From positions 260,322,147 to 260,386,146 of the forward strand of contig CM060962.1 in the NCBI GenBank assembly GCA_030765045.1: a DNA stretch of 64,000 nucleotides. Direction: 5' to 3'. Positions 45,725-56,627 of the stretch are shown here, in pieces; the first letter of the stretch is position 1; each line of letters opens with the position of its first letter. The notes under the pieces were generated by a model. It was not told the origin of the DNA, did no database searches, and was given only the letters and a program-made list of their open reading frames with translations. The stretch comes from Tenodera sinensis (Eukaryota; Arthropoda; Insecta; Mantodea; Mantidae). Position numbers and translations under genes: made by a program.

Positions 45725-46520
45725 AGGGTCTCTCCAAAAGTAATGCACACTAGTTTTTAAAAAATACTGTTTTCATTCTACATCTTTGAAATGTTTACAG
45801 TGTGTAAATACACCCTTCCTGCTTGTGTTCAATTTATTTCAACCTGTTCCCATGAGTGGCACTGTCACAGCGTGCCCTCAAGATGGCTGCTGCACTTGGC
45901 ATTCATCAGAAGCAACATGCTGTCATAAAATTCCTGTGCTATTAAAATGAAACAGTGGGAAGCACCCACAAGAGGTTGAAAAAGGTTTATGGAGATGCTG
46001 CTGTTGCAGTACAGTTAGTCAGTGGACAAGCAGATTACGTGATGAAAGAGGGCACTGCAATATTCAGGATTCTCCTTGGTGCAGCAGCCCTCTCACTGCA
46101 CAAACTCCTGGCAATGTGCAGAGAGTTAACAAACTGGTTTCTGCTGACAGATGCATCACAGTGAATGAATTGTCACTTACATTGGAATAGGGGAAGCAAG
46201 TGTATGCAGAATACTGAAAGTATTGGGGTTAGAAAAGATTTGTGCCAGGTGGGTTCCCAGGATGTTGGCAGAGGTTTACAAAGAAACACGAAAAACAGTA
46301 TGCAGCGAACTTTTGGAACAGTACGGGAATGGAGGAGATGAGCTTCTTGGAAGAGTGGTGACAGGCAAAGAGACATGTCTCCATTTTTCACCAGAAACAA
46401 AAGGGCAATCAATGGGGTGCCATCATGCAAATTTGCCCAGAATTTCCAGTTCAGGACCAGATAATATCCCTTGCACATTCCTGCAACAACTCCTTCCTAA
46501 ACTGGGAACTAGTCAAGGAT
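45725..46520 (+). pseudogene. Mariner-type transposase, degenerate
   Basis: The left end resembles a mariner terminus (GAGGGTCTCTCCAAAAGTAA). Coding pieces in order are MAAALGIHQKQHAVIKFLCY, THKRLKKVYGDAAVAVQLV, VNKLLSADRCITVNELSLTL, GEASVCRILKVLGLEKICAR, WVPRMLAEVYKETRKTVCSE and VTGKETCLHFSPETK. In active mariners the last block is VTGDETWxxxYxPE, so the first catalytic Asp is replaced by Lys. The C-terminal third is gone. Confidence 0.85.
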
Positions 46521-46589
46521 GGTGCCAACAGTAGATTTTAATGATAGAAGCTCTCAGGAAAATGTTGTTAGCTAATGCTGGATTTCTGA

Positions 46590-47150
46590 CAATGAAGTCA
46601 TTAATCCTCTTGCTCTCCGATATTTTTTGCTGATGGATGGGGCGCTAGAAGTGGCCGGGCATATTTGAAGGTGGTCTCAGTCCAGTTCCTCTTGCAGATC
46701 ACATAGAGGACAGAGTAGTGAAGAATATATCCTAATTCTGTTTAAATATTTTGCCAGACAATCATGTCCTGTAATCAACCTGAAGGCTGCAACTGCCGTT
46801 TTTCGAGGATACTCAGGAATTACTGTTTGAATGTTTGGTAGTTCCCATCTTTTTTTTTATGGTAAATCAGGAACTATTGATGGATCATTCAAAATTTTCT
46901 TCCAATTTGAGTGTTAATTTTGAAGTGGTCATAATTAAAAATTATTCTTCATTTTATGATTTGTTTAATTGATTCATATGAGATGTTTTGTTTTACTGCA
47001 AAGTTAATTTAGGTCCATTTTTTGCTGAAATATCTGCCATTTAATTTCCAAAACACTGCAGTGTGCAGGAACCCACTGTAAGACTTTACTTTTATTTATA
47101 TTTGTTTAATCATGAATGCTCCACTTTTTTAATAAAGTCAGTAAAGAATA
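46590..47150 (-). pseudogene. LINE 3' fragment, minus strand
   Basis: The minus strand reads WVPAHCSVLEI, MADISAKNGPKLTLQ, RKTAVAAFRLITGHDCLAKY, LNRIRIYSSLLCPLCDLQEE and LDxDHLQICPA, with a CxxC...H...C knuckle. It is the RNase H end and tail of a LINE related to the one at 44585, inserted the other way round. Confidence 0.75.
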
Positions 47151-47154
47151 CAAA

Positions 47155-47582
47155 ATGAAAATTTCAGCTAACAAATATAAAGCAATGTCACATTTCAAGT
47201 ACTTGTGATGTTGCATATCAGGGAGAATTTGATATCACAGGAAAAATAAAGAAATTCAATTATTATTTATTTATGCCAACAAACTTACTGTTGGTGTTTT
47301 TAAACACACAAGCCCTGTGTGGGCAGTTTGTCACAATAGCTCAATGGTTAGAGCGTCCGCCCGGTAAGCGGAAGGTCTGTGGTTCAAATCCCAGTTGTGG
47401 CATTGAATTTTTAAGTTCCAGTTCTACCTCTCAAAGAAATTCAACTTTATAACTGGCACATTAAAAATAATGTTAAAAGACAAAGCTCATAAAGACTTTG
47501 TAGTTAAACTCTACAAATCAATGGCAATACCTACTGTGACTTATGGTTCAGAAATGTGGAAAATAACTGCCCCAGCAACCTA
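47155..47582 (+). pseudogene. RTE-like LINE fragment split by a SINE
   Basis: The left part reads ISANKYKAMSHFKYL and, after a frame change, EFDITGKIKKFN. After the SINE the same frame goes on with KKFNFITGTLKIMLKDKAHK, then DFVVKLYKSMAIPTVTYGSE and MWK. This is the RTE-type region between the RT and C-terminus (KLGSxISxxG.ixxEIxxRI...LYGSExW). The SINE and its duplication account for the break exactly. Confidence 0.75.
47260..47432 (+). repeat. tRNA-derived SINE, family 1, copy e, with 12-bp TSD
   Basis: Direct repeats AAAGAAATTCAA at 47248-47259 and 47433-47444. The head starts TTATTTATGCCAACAAACTT. The A box TAGCTCAATGGTTAGAGC and B box GGTTCAAATCC are near consensus. Ends TACCTCTC. Confidence 0.95.
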
Positions 47583-48133
47583 CTACTGTAAGTACGGGTT
47601 TGGCACACCCAGGGTCTCGAGCCACACTCTCGATTGGGTTCCTCCAAGGGATGAGAGGGCATATGCTAAACACCCAATCAACTTTGGTCCACATAATATG
47701 TAGATATTATGTGTTTGACCCCAAAATTTATACCTCCCTGAACGCAGTCTGATGGGTACCTTTCGCACAGGTTCTTGGTGAATGGGGTGATGCAAGGGGT
47801 GACTGGGTAACCGCATAATTCCCAGCCCCTGGTTATCATGTAGGACCTGTGTTCGTATCCGCTGATGCACTCCTGAAGACGATTGGGTCCCTTTGTCTAT
47901 ACACTGGGAGGTGCGACCCTAGGATGAGCAAGGTCCACGTCAGGACTCTCACCTAAGCTGGGGTGAGCAGGATGTGAGCATGCCATCGGAGACATTTGCA
48001 GTGGTGGAGGATATCATCACCATGACCGCCAAAAACCCAAAGAAAATAAGAATATAGGGTAAAGGAAGTACTCGAGTGTTGTGGTCCTCACTACTTAGTT
48101 ATTTCTAGAACTGAGGAAGGTGAAAAGTTTTTA

Positions 48134-48780
48134 TTGGTGAGCCCATTTATAGTCCAGAAGGGTCTGGATAAGATAGCTGTTCCAGTGAAATCATGCACTA
48201 GATTTTGCAATGGCACGTTCCTGTTTGATGTTCATTCAGCAGACCAGGCAGCAAAGATACAAAAAGCAAACATGTTAGCCAGCTATTCAGTACATGTTGA
48301 CCTGCATAAAGCATTGAACTCCTCACGTGTTGTGGTTAATACCCATGCATTAGACAGGCTAAGCAATGGAGATATTAAGGAAAATCTAGAAGAGCAAGGT
48401 GTTACCAGTGGTTATCAGGTTCATCTCAATGGAAGAGGTGAATTGAAGCCTACTTGTACCTTGTTCCTGACCTTTGATCAGGTAGATCTCCCACAAAGGA
48501 TTAAGGCAGGATAGGAATCAATTAGAGTAAGGTAATACAACCCAAATCTACTCAGGTGCTTTAAGTGTCACCACTTTGGACACACAAGCAAACTGTGTAA
48601 CAGAGAAGCTAGCTGCATCAGCTGCGGAGGTGTTGTGCACGACGATCCATGTTCATTGCCTCCCAGTTGTGTCAATTGCAGTGGTGAACATCCAGCTAGT
48701 TCCTAAGAATGCCCCCATTTTATGTAGAAAAGGGCGATCCGGCAGATCCGAGTTAAAGAGGTGTCCTTCTCAGAAGCGCA
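48134..48780 (+). pseudogene. ORF1 (gag-like) of the I-group LINE
   Basis: The N-terminal part (126 residues) reads MVSPFIVQKGLDKIAVPVKS, then GTFLFDVHSADQAAKIQKAN and SSRVVVNTHALDRLSNGDIK. It resembles the RNA-binding fold of ORF1 proteins in I/Jockey LINEs, ending PTCTLFLTF. A second frame (48540-48710) gives the zinc knuckles: CFKCHHFGHTSKLC, CISCGGVVHDDPC and CVNCSGEHPAS. The basic tail follows. Frame shifts lie between the fold and the knuckles. Confidence 0.8.
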
Positions 48781-49494
48781 GAAACCCCTGCATATCCGAA
48801 AAACCCACCCTTCTAAAGTCCAGTACCTATAGCTCAGTTGCAGCTAGGCCGGTACTGAAAAGAGAAATCACTACACAAATCAGTAATCAAAACAGGGCCG
48901 CAATTTCAGAAAGGATTCTTGTAGCAAGAACAGTTCCAAAGCCTTCAACATCTACAGGTAAATCTATGTCTCTTACCAAGTTCGCAAAAGTAAAGAACAC
49001 CTCTACAAGGTCACCGTCAAAATTGCCAATCTACAACAAAGGCACGAGTAAGCCCGTTTATTTATTACGCTTCGCCGTAAAAGTTCAGGAAACAGTATGT
49101 AAAATCTGACTTCCTCAAAGAAGAAAATGTCTGTCCCCAGTAAATCAAAGGGAAAGAAGAGCCAGCATTCATCCCCTTAAAGATCCTCTTCTGAGGAATC
49201 ATATGGGATGGATACAGACCAGCAACTTTCATCTTTGCCGGTATCCCTCAGCAATTGGTTCGAGGCTCTCAAACTGAAGTTTGCTATGGGGAAATGCACC
49301 TCCTTGGTAGAAGAGATGCAAGAAGATCCTACCCACACTGCGGGAATCCCGGTGAAAAACAGGCAGGATAAAACAGAGAAATATGTTAGCCCAACACATA
49401 CAAAATGGGCTAAATTGAATCAACCACTGCATACTTCAAGGTAATAGAGAGTTACCTTAGAGTACTTATCCCATACAAATATTAGCTTGCCTAT

Positions 49495-50200
49495 CTTACA
49501 ATGGAACATACATGGTATTAGAACATGATATTAGAACACAATAGCCAGAGCTTGAGCTTTTGCTTAGTAAATACGAACCTTTGGTTGCATGTTTGCAAAA
49601 GGCCAAGCTGCATCCTCAAGATGCTTTTCAACTAAGCCGATACACCCCAGTATGGTGTGATGTTACACCAGAAGAGGGTGGCAGAGATGATGTATATATG
49701 GAATCTGTACCCTTATTGTCTGATATATAATCAGTTGCTGTAAGGATTCTACTGACAAACATCCAGTTCACCATTTGTAACTTATATTTTCCTCCGTCCC
49801 GGGACTTCTCGCACATTGATTTAGAGGATCTAGTTTCCCAGTTACCAACACTGTTTCTGTTGGTGGGAGACTTCAATGCACACCACCCACTTTGGGGTTC
49901 AAGTCATGCTTGTGTGAGAGGCAACCTGATCGCTGATTTCTTGGACAATTACAACCTAGCTCTCCTGAACACTAGAGAGCCTACATTCCTTTCCGACTCT
50001 TTCAATAGTTTCTCACACCTTGATCTTGCAGTTTGTTCACCACAGTTGGCAGTTTCCTTACAATGGAATGTCATCTCTGATTTACACTCTAGTGACCACT
50101 TTCAATGCCTTATTAGTCTCTTAACGCAAGATACATGTTCCACCCGTATGCCTAGATGGTGCTTGGACCATGCCATCTGGAACCTTTACACCTAGTTGGC
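49495..50200 (+). pseudogene. APE endonuclease of the I-group LINE
   Basis: Begins near 49497 with LQWNIHGIR. The open part 49860-50195 encodes LVGDFNAHHPLWGSSHACVR (the GDFN active-site block), then LNTREPTFLSDSFNSFSHLD and LHSSDHFQCLISL (the SDH block). All three signature blocks are in order, with stops between the first two. Confidence 0.85.
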
Positions 50201-50765
50201 CATGTTTACTTACAACAAGCACGACTCAGTGAATGTTTTGACACAGCATCTCACCGAGAGGATTCTTTATGCTGCTGAGCAATCTATTCCGCTGTCGACT
50301 TCCCACCCCCATTGATTTCCTGTCGCTTGGTGGACAGATGAATGTCGGAATGCCATCGTGTTTGAAGGCATGCTCTTAGGGCTTTTCAATGTCACCCTAC
50401 ATTGGATAACTGAATCCAATACCAGAAAATGTGTGCCAGGTCCAGACAAGTCATAATGATAACAAAAAGACATCATGGAGCAAATTTGAAGCCTCATTTA
50501 ACTGACATACACCTTCCTCAGTTGTATGGCATAAGTTAAGGCGCGTAGCCAGTAAATTGACCCATATACCAATTGTGGGCTTGAAAGCAGCTACAAGAGC
50601 TGTTGTTGATCCCTTTGAAGTGACCAACATGTTTGGCAGTGCTTTTGCTCAAGTTTCAAGGTTGGATAATTACTCCCCTGAGTTCCGTCGAATTAAAACT
50701 CAGATATAATCTCAAAGCTTCGCATTTCATTCAGCAAAGTTGAAGATTACAGTCGCCTTTTCACC

Positions 50766-51800
50766 GTGGCAGAGTTAGAACATTCTCTTTCATCTTCACG
50801 ACTATCAACACCAGAACCAGATGCTATTCACATACAAATATTACAACAGCTCTCTCCTGAAGGAAAGGCATTCCTTCTCAAGGTCTATAATTGTGTTTGG
50901 GTTGACACTATAGTTCCAGTAAATTGGCAGGAGGCCACCATTATTCCCATTTTGAAAGCTGGAAAGAATTCTCATCTTCCCTCCAGCTATAGTCCTATGT
51001 CCCTCACCAGTTGCATTTGCAAGATGATGGCACGCATGATCAATGGACGGTTGGTATGGTGGTTAGAAAGTCGCAACCTACTGACTAACATCCAGTGTGC
51101 TTTTGACGATGCCTTTCAACTGTAGACCATCTTGTGTCGATATTGACACAAATAATGAATGGATTTATGAAGAACTGTCACCACTGGCATATTTTTCAAT
51201 CTCGAGAAGACTTATGATACGTGTTGGCAAGCAGGGATTCTACGTTCCCTGTATACCTGGAACATATGTGAATGCATACTGCTGTTCATTCAGAAGTTTC
51301 TGAAAGACCTTTTTTCTGAGTAATGGCCGGGTCAGTTTTTTCTAATTCTTTTCCTCAGGAGGAGGGAGTACCTCAGGGTTCGGTACTAAGTGCCACGCTG
51401 TTTGCTATAGCAATTAACTCCATCTGGAAATGTGTTCCACCTGGAGTTTCGTCATATCTATGCGTGGACGATTTCACTGTCTATTGTACTTCTCAGTGCA
51501 CTGCATTCTTATAACGGTGCCTCCAGCAATGCTTGGACAACCTTCAAGAATGGAGCTCAAAAAATGGCTTTCACTTCATTTCGGTTCAGATTTACTTCCC
51601 TTCCCAGATGAGACGTATTTCCTGGGGTTACTTTTGGATAGGAAGCTTAGTTGGTCATTGCACATAGCACAGCTGAGAGCCCGATGTGACTGTTTCCTAA
51701 ATATCTTACTGGTACTAAATGGCAAATCATGGGGAGTGGATTGGACAATTTTGCTGCGAATGTATTGCGTACTGGTCTGATACAAATTAGACTGTGTATT
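50766..51800 (+). pseudogene. Reverse transcriptase of the I-group LINE
   Basis: Reads PEPDAIHIQILQQLSPEGKA, WQEATIIPILKAGKNSHLPS, YSPMSLTSCICKMMARMING and LLTNIQCAF, a damaged FDLEKTYDTCW block near 51197, EEGVPQGSVLSATLFAIAIN, and the catalytic box as LCVDDFTVY (family YxDD). Then follows FLGLLLDRKLSWSLHIAQLR. At least three frame changes occur. Confidence 0.85.
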
Positions 51801-52286
51801 TATCATTTATTTGTCAGCACGACCATCTGTGCTGAGAAGATTAAGCCCAGCCCATAACAGAGACATATGCATGGGAATAGGAGCTTTTCCAACAAGCCCA
51901 GTGGTGAGCCTTTATGCAGAATCAGCAGAACCTCCTCTGCAATATCAGTGGGATTCTCTTAGCAAATTATGGTTGTGCGCTTAGATGTATGCCTAAGCAC
52001 CCAATGTTTGCTTCATTTTTGACCACCACACCAACAGAACCATATAGGAAAAGCACCCTTAGTCCCACGCCAGTGGGTTTTTGTTTCCGGGAGCTTCTTA
52101 GGAAGCTTGCTATTAAAATGCATAACATGTTTACCATGGGTGAGAAGCTCTACCCCCCTTGGTTACCCGGCACGTCCCATTAGATCTTGGGATGGTTGTA
52201 CGCCGGAAGTCCACAATGCCTATCTCTACTATCTGCGCTTGCTTTTTTGAATTTTTGTTAGGCTACACTGACCAATGTTTTATTTA
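51801..52286 (+). pseudogene. I-group LINE, RT-RNase H connection
   Basis: Reads RLSPAHNRDICMGIGAFPT, SPVVSLYAESAEPPLQYQ-like sequence, GFCFRELLRKLAIKMHN and, at the edge, FLNFC, stop, ATLTNVLFT, leading into the RNase H start YTDG that is cut by the solo LTR. Confidence 0.7.
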
Positions 52287-52290
52287 CACT

Positions 52291-53081
52291 TGAGACAGAA
52301 TATTAAAAGACCCCAAAAGAAAATCGTTTATGTGAATATTTGTTAAGAGTGTAATTTGTTTTTGATGTTGGTATGAGTTGGTTAAATAACGAAAACGTGT
52401 TACTAATGTTCATTGTTACAAACAATTAAGTTTGTTTAAAGACGTCATAAATATTTCCATATTTAATTTTAATATATATGTATAAATAAAAGAATTATAT
52501 GTGTTCAATATTGAAAGCGGAGGGAGAATGGCTAAGGATTGCTTCCCTAACAATACAGGAACTATTTGATGGACGCATATGCGGATGTACACAAAAAGAA
52601 GTGTGATGCAGCGCCAATTGTCTAGTCATTAGCGTCTATGTGTTTGGCGTAGATGGACGTATTTTTATGTGTGCCCATCATAAAATAGTGAAAGTAAATT
52701 TACTAAGTGTTTAAAGACCGTTAATTTGTGTAAAATAAGTAAGACATTAGTTAACTTTAATAAGTTAGTTAATACGAAGTGCGCGAGTAAATAAAAGGAC
52801 GTAAAATAGACGAAGTGTAAAGTGATAGAAAACACTTTTAGCAAAATATCGCTAAATTTTCGGATATTAAATTTCGGCGATGCTAGGGAAGTCGATCCAC
52901 TGAAATAAAAGACTTTCTACTGTGATACGATTTAAATACTGTGAACAAGAAGGTGCAAATAAAATGTTTCACTAAAGTTAAACCCAAGTGTATGTTCATT
53001 CCATCCAGTACCACGACCCGAGATAACAAAAGAGTCAAAAGCTCATCACCATCACCTACGTAATCCATAAAAACAGCACCA
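52291..53081 (+). repeat. Solo LTR A with 4-bp TSD
   Basis: Starts TGAGACAGAATATTAAAAGA and ends AACAGCACCA. It is flanked by CACT at 52287-52290 and 53082-53085. Removing it and one CACT restores the RNase H reading from LFT straight into YTDG and VGCAYAYETAP. It shares most of its sequence with the inverted copy at 58027-58626 but has an extra block near 52690-52900. No internal retroelement sequence or second LTR adjoins it. Confidence 0.85.
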
Positions 53082-53085
53082 CACT

Positions 53086-53147
53086 GATGGACCAAAGAGC
53101 ACCAGCGGAGTTGGGTGTGCTTATGCTTATGAAACTGCACCACATAC
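53086..53147 (+). pseudogene. I-group LINE, RNase H start
   Basis: With the last bases before the LTR this encodes YTDGPKSTSGVGCAYAYETA, then PHT: the first catalytic Asp and strand of RNase H. It stops where the second LINE enters at ACATAC. Confidence 0.85.
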
Positions 53148-53252
53148 GAGCAACGGGTGATATAGAAATATTGTCACCTACGTCACATACTCAAAATATA
53201 AATACTAATGATCAGACAAACTGGTCTGAGGTAGTAAAAAGAAAGCGAAATT

Positions 53253-54023
53253 GTGCGACGATTATTGGTAGTAATACAGGTGGAGCAAATTCAGTTTTTT
53301 AGTCCTTCGACCAAAATATGTCCAAGGGAACAATTAACTCTTTCTGAAGCACATAGTATAACTGAGCAATATGAACTTAAACTAAAAGTGATTCATTTAA
53401 ATATCCAGTCAGCAAACAACAAACTAAATGAAATTCAGTTGTTGTTAAAAGATGAAGAACCTGATATTTTGTGTTTAACCGAGCATTGGTATAAACATGG
53501 TACATTTTTACATTTTCAAGGTTATATTTTATCGGCATGCTTCAAGAGGAAGGATCATATACATGGTGGTGTAGCAGTTTATTGTAAACAATCAATTTCA
53601 GCTGTTAATATTCAGTATATTACTCGTTTTTCGCAAGAAATTAATTTTGAATGTGTTGGATTGAAAATAGACTTTAAAGTAAACCTTAAAAATGTTACCC
53701 TCTGTATTTTGTGTATATACAGATCCCCAAATGGTATCATTGATGTTTTCTTGTATAAATTAGAATTTCTTTTAAATTATGTACATAAACAATGTGATTA
53801 TATTATTTTAACTGGTGACCTGAATATAGATGCCCTATCTGCCAGTATCTCTAAGAAATCCCTATTTGACATATTTGATGCATTTGATCTGACTTCTTTA
53901 TGTACTCAACCTACTCATAATGATGCTGCCATAGGTTATATGGTTACCAATATGGATAGTGATTGCTGCAAATGTACATTTTTCATCCTCACATTTCTGA
54001 TCATCATGCACAGTCCTTGTTAA
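53253..54023 (+). pseudogene. APE endonuclease of the second LINE
   Basis: A 256-residue open stretch with LKVIHLNIQSANNK (strand 1 with Asn), CLTEHWYKHG (the catalytic Glu in TEHW), GGVAVYCKQSISA, CILCIYRSPNG, YIILTGDLNIDALSASISKK (GDLN active site) and a C-terminal stretch that shifts frame shortly before the expected SDH. The SDH block appears as ISDHHAQSLL in the next frame. Confidence 0.85.
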
Positions 54024-55748
54024 TAAAATTCTCAGGCCAATTTTTTCGAGAGTCTCAACAGATAAATATGAATACTTATAGGAATGTTGGTGGTAATAAT
54101 TTATCATTATTTCAGCATCAGTTGCATAGTTTAATGTGGGATGATATATATGTACTTGAGGATGTGAATAGTGCATGGAATAAGTTTATGGAAATCATTT
54201 TATATTATTTTGATCTATCTTGTCCATTAACTTCAATTAAAGTAAACCCATGCAATAGTATATCGAAAAAATGGATAACAAAGAATATCATTATAATGAA
54301 AGATAAACTTATAAGTCTATTTGATCTCAAAAAGGCCACTCCATCTCATTATCTTAGTTCTTTTTATCACTCATTGTTGCATGAATATAAAAAAACAATT
54401 ATGACAACTAAAAAGGAGTATGTATCCAAAGTAATTAATAATTCAAAAAACAAAAATAAAGCTGTTTGGAATGTTGTAAACACTGAACTTGGTCAAGCTA
54501 ATAAAAATAACATTACTAAACTAAATATAAATGGTGATCTTATTGAAAATAATGCACTTATTATAAATGAATTTGCTAATCATTTTTCCAGTCTCGTTGA
54601 GAGAAAGCTCTCGGACCATTTCACCACTTTGTCTGATGTTTGCACTACAGGTCAAATTAATTTAAAATCTATGTATCTTATGCCTGTTGATGAAATTGAA
54701 ATTTTAAATGTTATAAATGATTTGAATGCCTCTAACTCAACAGGTATTGATGGAATGACTAGTAGAATTTTAAAATATATAAAAAGTGACATTGTGTTAC
54801 CCCTTGTCTATCTCATTAATCTTATCCTTACAACTGGAGTTTTTCCAGATAATTTGAAAATCTCTGTTATTTCTCCAATTCTTAAGAAAGGTGATCCTTT
54901 TGATGTTAATAATTATCGACCTATATCCATTCTTTCCACATTTTCTAAGGTTATTGAAAAATTATTACATAATAGAGTTTGCACTTTTTTGAATTCCAAA
55001 TCTTTTATCTAAGTGCCAACATGGTTTTACTAAAGGTAGATCAACTGAAACAGCTTGTATTAATTTTATAAATCATGTTCATTCTAGCCTTGACAAAAAA
55101 TTATTTGTTGCTGGTGTGTTTTTTGACTTGTCCAGTGCATTTGACTGCATTGATCACACTTTTTTGATGATCAAACTAGATAAATTAGGGATAAGAGGTT
55201 GTGTTGCAAACTTAATTTTATCATACCTCAGTGGTCGCAAAGCGATTATAAAAATTTCTAACCATTTGTCAAAGGACTACCCTTTGAATATAGGTGTGCC
55301 TCAGGGGTCCATTTTGGGGCTATTATTGTTTCTACTTTATGTTAACGATCTGGATCAATACATTGATACTGATAAATTAATAATATATGCTGACGATGTG
55401 TCTATGGCTATATCAGCAAGTACCATTAATGAATTGGATAAACGTATTAATGATACCAATTATTCTTTTATAAAATGGTGTGATGCTAATAGATTAATGA
55501 TAAACATGAGTAAGACTATTATTTTGTCATTTTATAATACTTTGTTTCCTCGCTTAATAAATACTCAAACTGCCCCTATTGCTAAATTTTTAGGTATTTT
55601 CGTTGACGAAAAACTGAATTTTAATGCTCATTTGGATTATATATGCAAGAGATTAAATAAAGTGTGTTTTGCTCTTAGGTGTCTTAAACAATCTTTGGAT
55701 CTCGAAAATTTATTAAATATTTATTTTTCTCTTGGTCATTCTGTATGA
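53963..55748 (+). pseudogene. Reverse transcriptase of the second LINE
   Basis: Two long frames (53963-55012 and 55116-55748) cover the linker and the RT palm. The blocks are ASNSTGIDGMTSRILKYIKS, PVISPILKKGDP-like sequence, YRPISILSTFSKVIEKLLH, VFFDLSSAFDCIDHTF (first Asp) and IYADDVSMAI (second and third Asp). FLGIFVDEKLNFNAHLDYIC marks the thumb. The gap at 55012-55116 is bridged by CQHGFTKGRSTETACINF in another frame. One or two indels separate it from an intact frame. Confidence 0.85.
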
Positions 55749-56231
55749 ATGTATAACGTGATCCTTTGGGCAATGCTTACAATATTCAAAAACGCATGTT
55801 GAGAATTGTTTTTAATTTAAGACCTAAGGATTCTCTTAGAGATGTTTTTAGTATACTTAAAATTTTGACTCTCACATCTATTTTTATTTATAAATCTGCT
55901 TTATATTACAAAAAATATCCTGAATCATTTATTTTAAATACAGATGTACACAATTACGACACCAGAAATAAAAGTAATATACATATAGCACATTATAGGA
56001 CATCTAAATTTACAAAGTCACCATTATGCTCCATAAGCAACGTAGTAAATAATTTGCCAAAAGAAATAATGTGCATCCAATCTTTAAACAGCTTTAAAAC
56101 TTGTTTAAAGGATTATCTTTTAAACAAATGTTTTTATTCCTTACATGAATTTTATAATTAAGTGTATCTTCTTTCTACTGACATGTCCATCTGTACATTG
56201 TATGGCAGTGACAAAATAAACTTACTTACTT

Positions 56232-56627
56232 ACATACAGTCGGTTTTCATAATAGCACTGCCACTTATATTGCAGAGCTCTATGCAAATACCAAGCCGTT
56301 TTACATGTGCGCCATCATAAACTACATGACTGCCTGATTTTGAGTAATTCTCTTAGTGCACTTCAGAGCTTTCGTGAGCTGTACAACTCCCATCCTATTG
56401 TACAATGTATCCAAGATGCCCTCCATGTTTTGCACACTTCTGACATTAACGTGGTATGTGCATGGATTCCTGGTCATGTAGGTTTGTCTGGGAATGAAAT
56501 GGCAGATTTGGCCGCAAAGGCAGCAACCACTGAACCCAGTATTACCATCTCTCGCATTACTTCGGAAGTGCAGAGAGCAATACTGTCATGCTGGCACAAA
56601 GAGTGGTCAGCTCTCCATGGTAATAAG
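56232..56627 (+). pseudogene. I-group LINE, RNase H middle and end
   Basis: Picks up after the second LINE with GFHNSTATYIAELYA (conserved Glu), then LHDCLILSNSLSALQSF (second Asp as SNS, mutated from SDS), NVVCAWIPGHVGLSGNEMAD and LAAKAATT (final catalytic Asp and His). It ends WHKEWSALHGNK, where the hAT transposon enters. Confidence 0.9.

Larger units (their letters stand above)
47583..52290 (+). mobile_element. I-group LINE, main 5' part (outer host of a nested insertion cluster)
   Basis: An APE-type LINE with a gag-like ORF1, endonuclease, RT and RNase H. This segment holds ORF1, EN and RT. The RNase H continues at 53086, 56232 and 59608 after inserted elements. About 550 bp of leader precede ORF1. 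The length without insertions is about 5.4 kb. All reading frames are broken several times, so the element is long dead. It lies in sense orientation within the large LRMDA intron. The extreme 5' end is placed at the join with the RTE fragment and is approximate. Confidence 0.85.
53148..56231 (+). mobile_element. Second LINE (Jockey/CR1/Rex-like), nearly complete, nested
   Basis: A 3.1-kb insertion between copies of ACATAC (53142-53147 and 56232-56237), with a CTTACTTACTT 3' end. The endonuclease (53385-54010) has VIHLNIQSANNKLNEIQLLL, DILCLTEHWYKHG, GGVAVYCKQS, LTGDLNIDAL and LTSLCTQPTHN. RT (54660-55740) has SNSTGIDGMTSRIL, NYRPISILSTFSKVIEKLL, GFTKGRSTETACINF, VFFDLSSAFDCIDH, GVPQGSILGLLLFLLYVNDL and IIYADDVSM (intact YADD). 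A C-terminal part ends near 56161. No RNase H. Only a few frame shifts or stops interrupt it, so it is the youngest-looking coding element here. Confidence 0.85.

Noticed and set aside
47340..47402. tRNA gene at SINE copy e (and similar heads elsewhere)
   Set aside because: Good A and B boxes but no complete cloverleaf, and the sequence continues into the SINE body shared by six copies.
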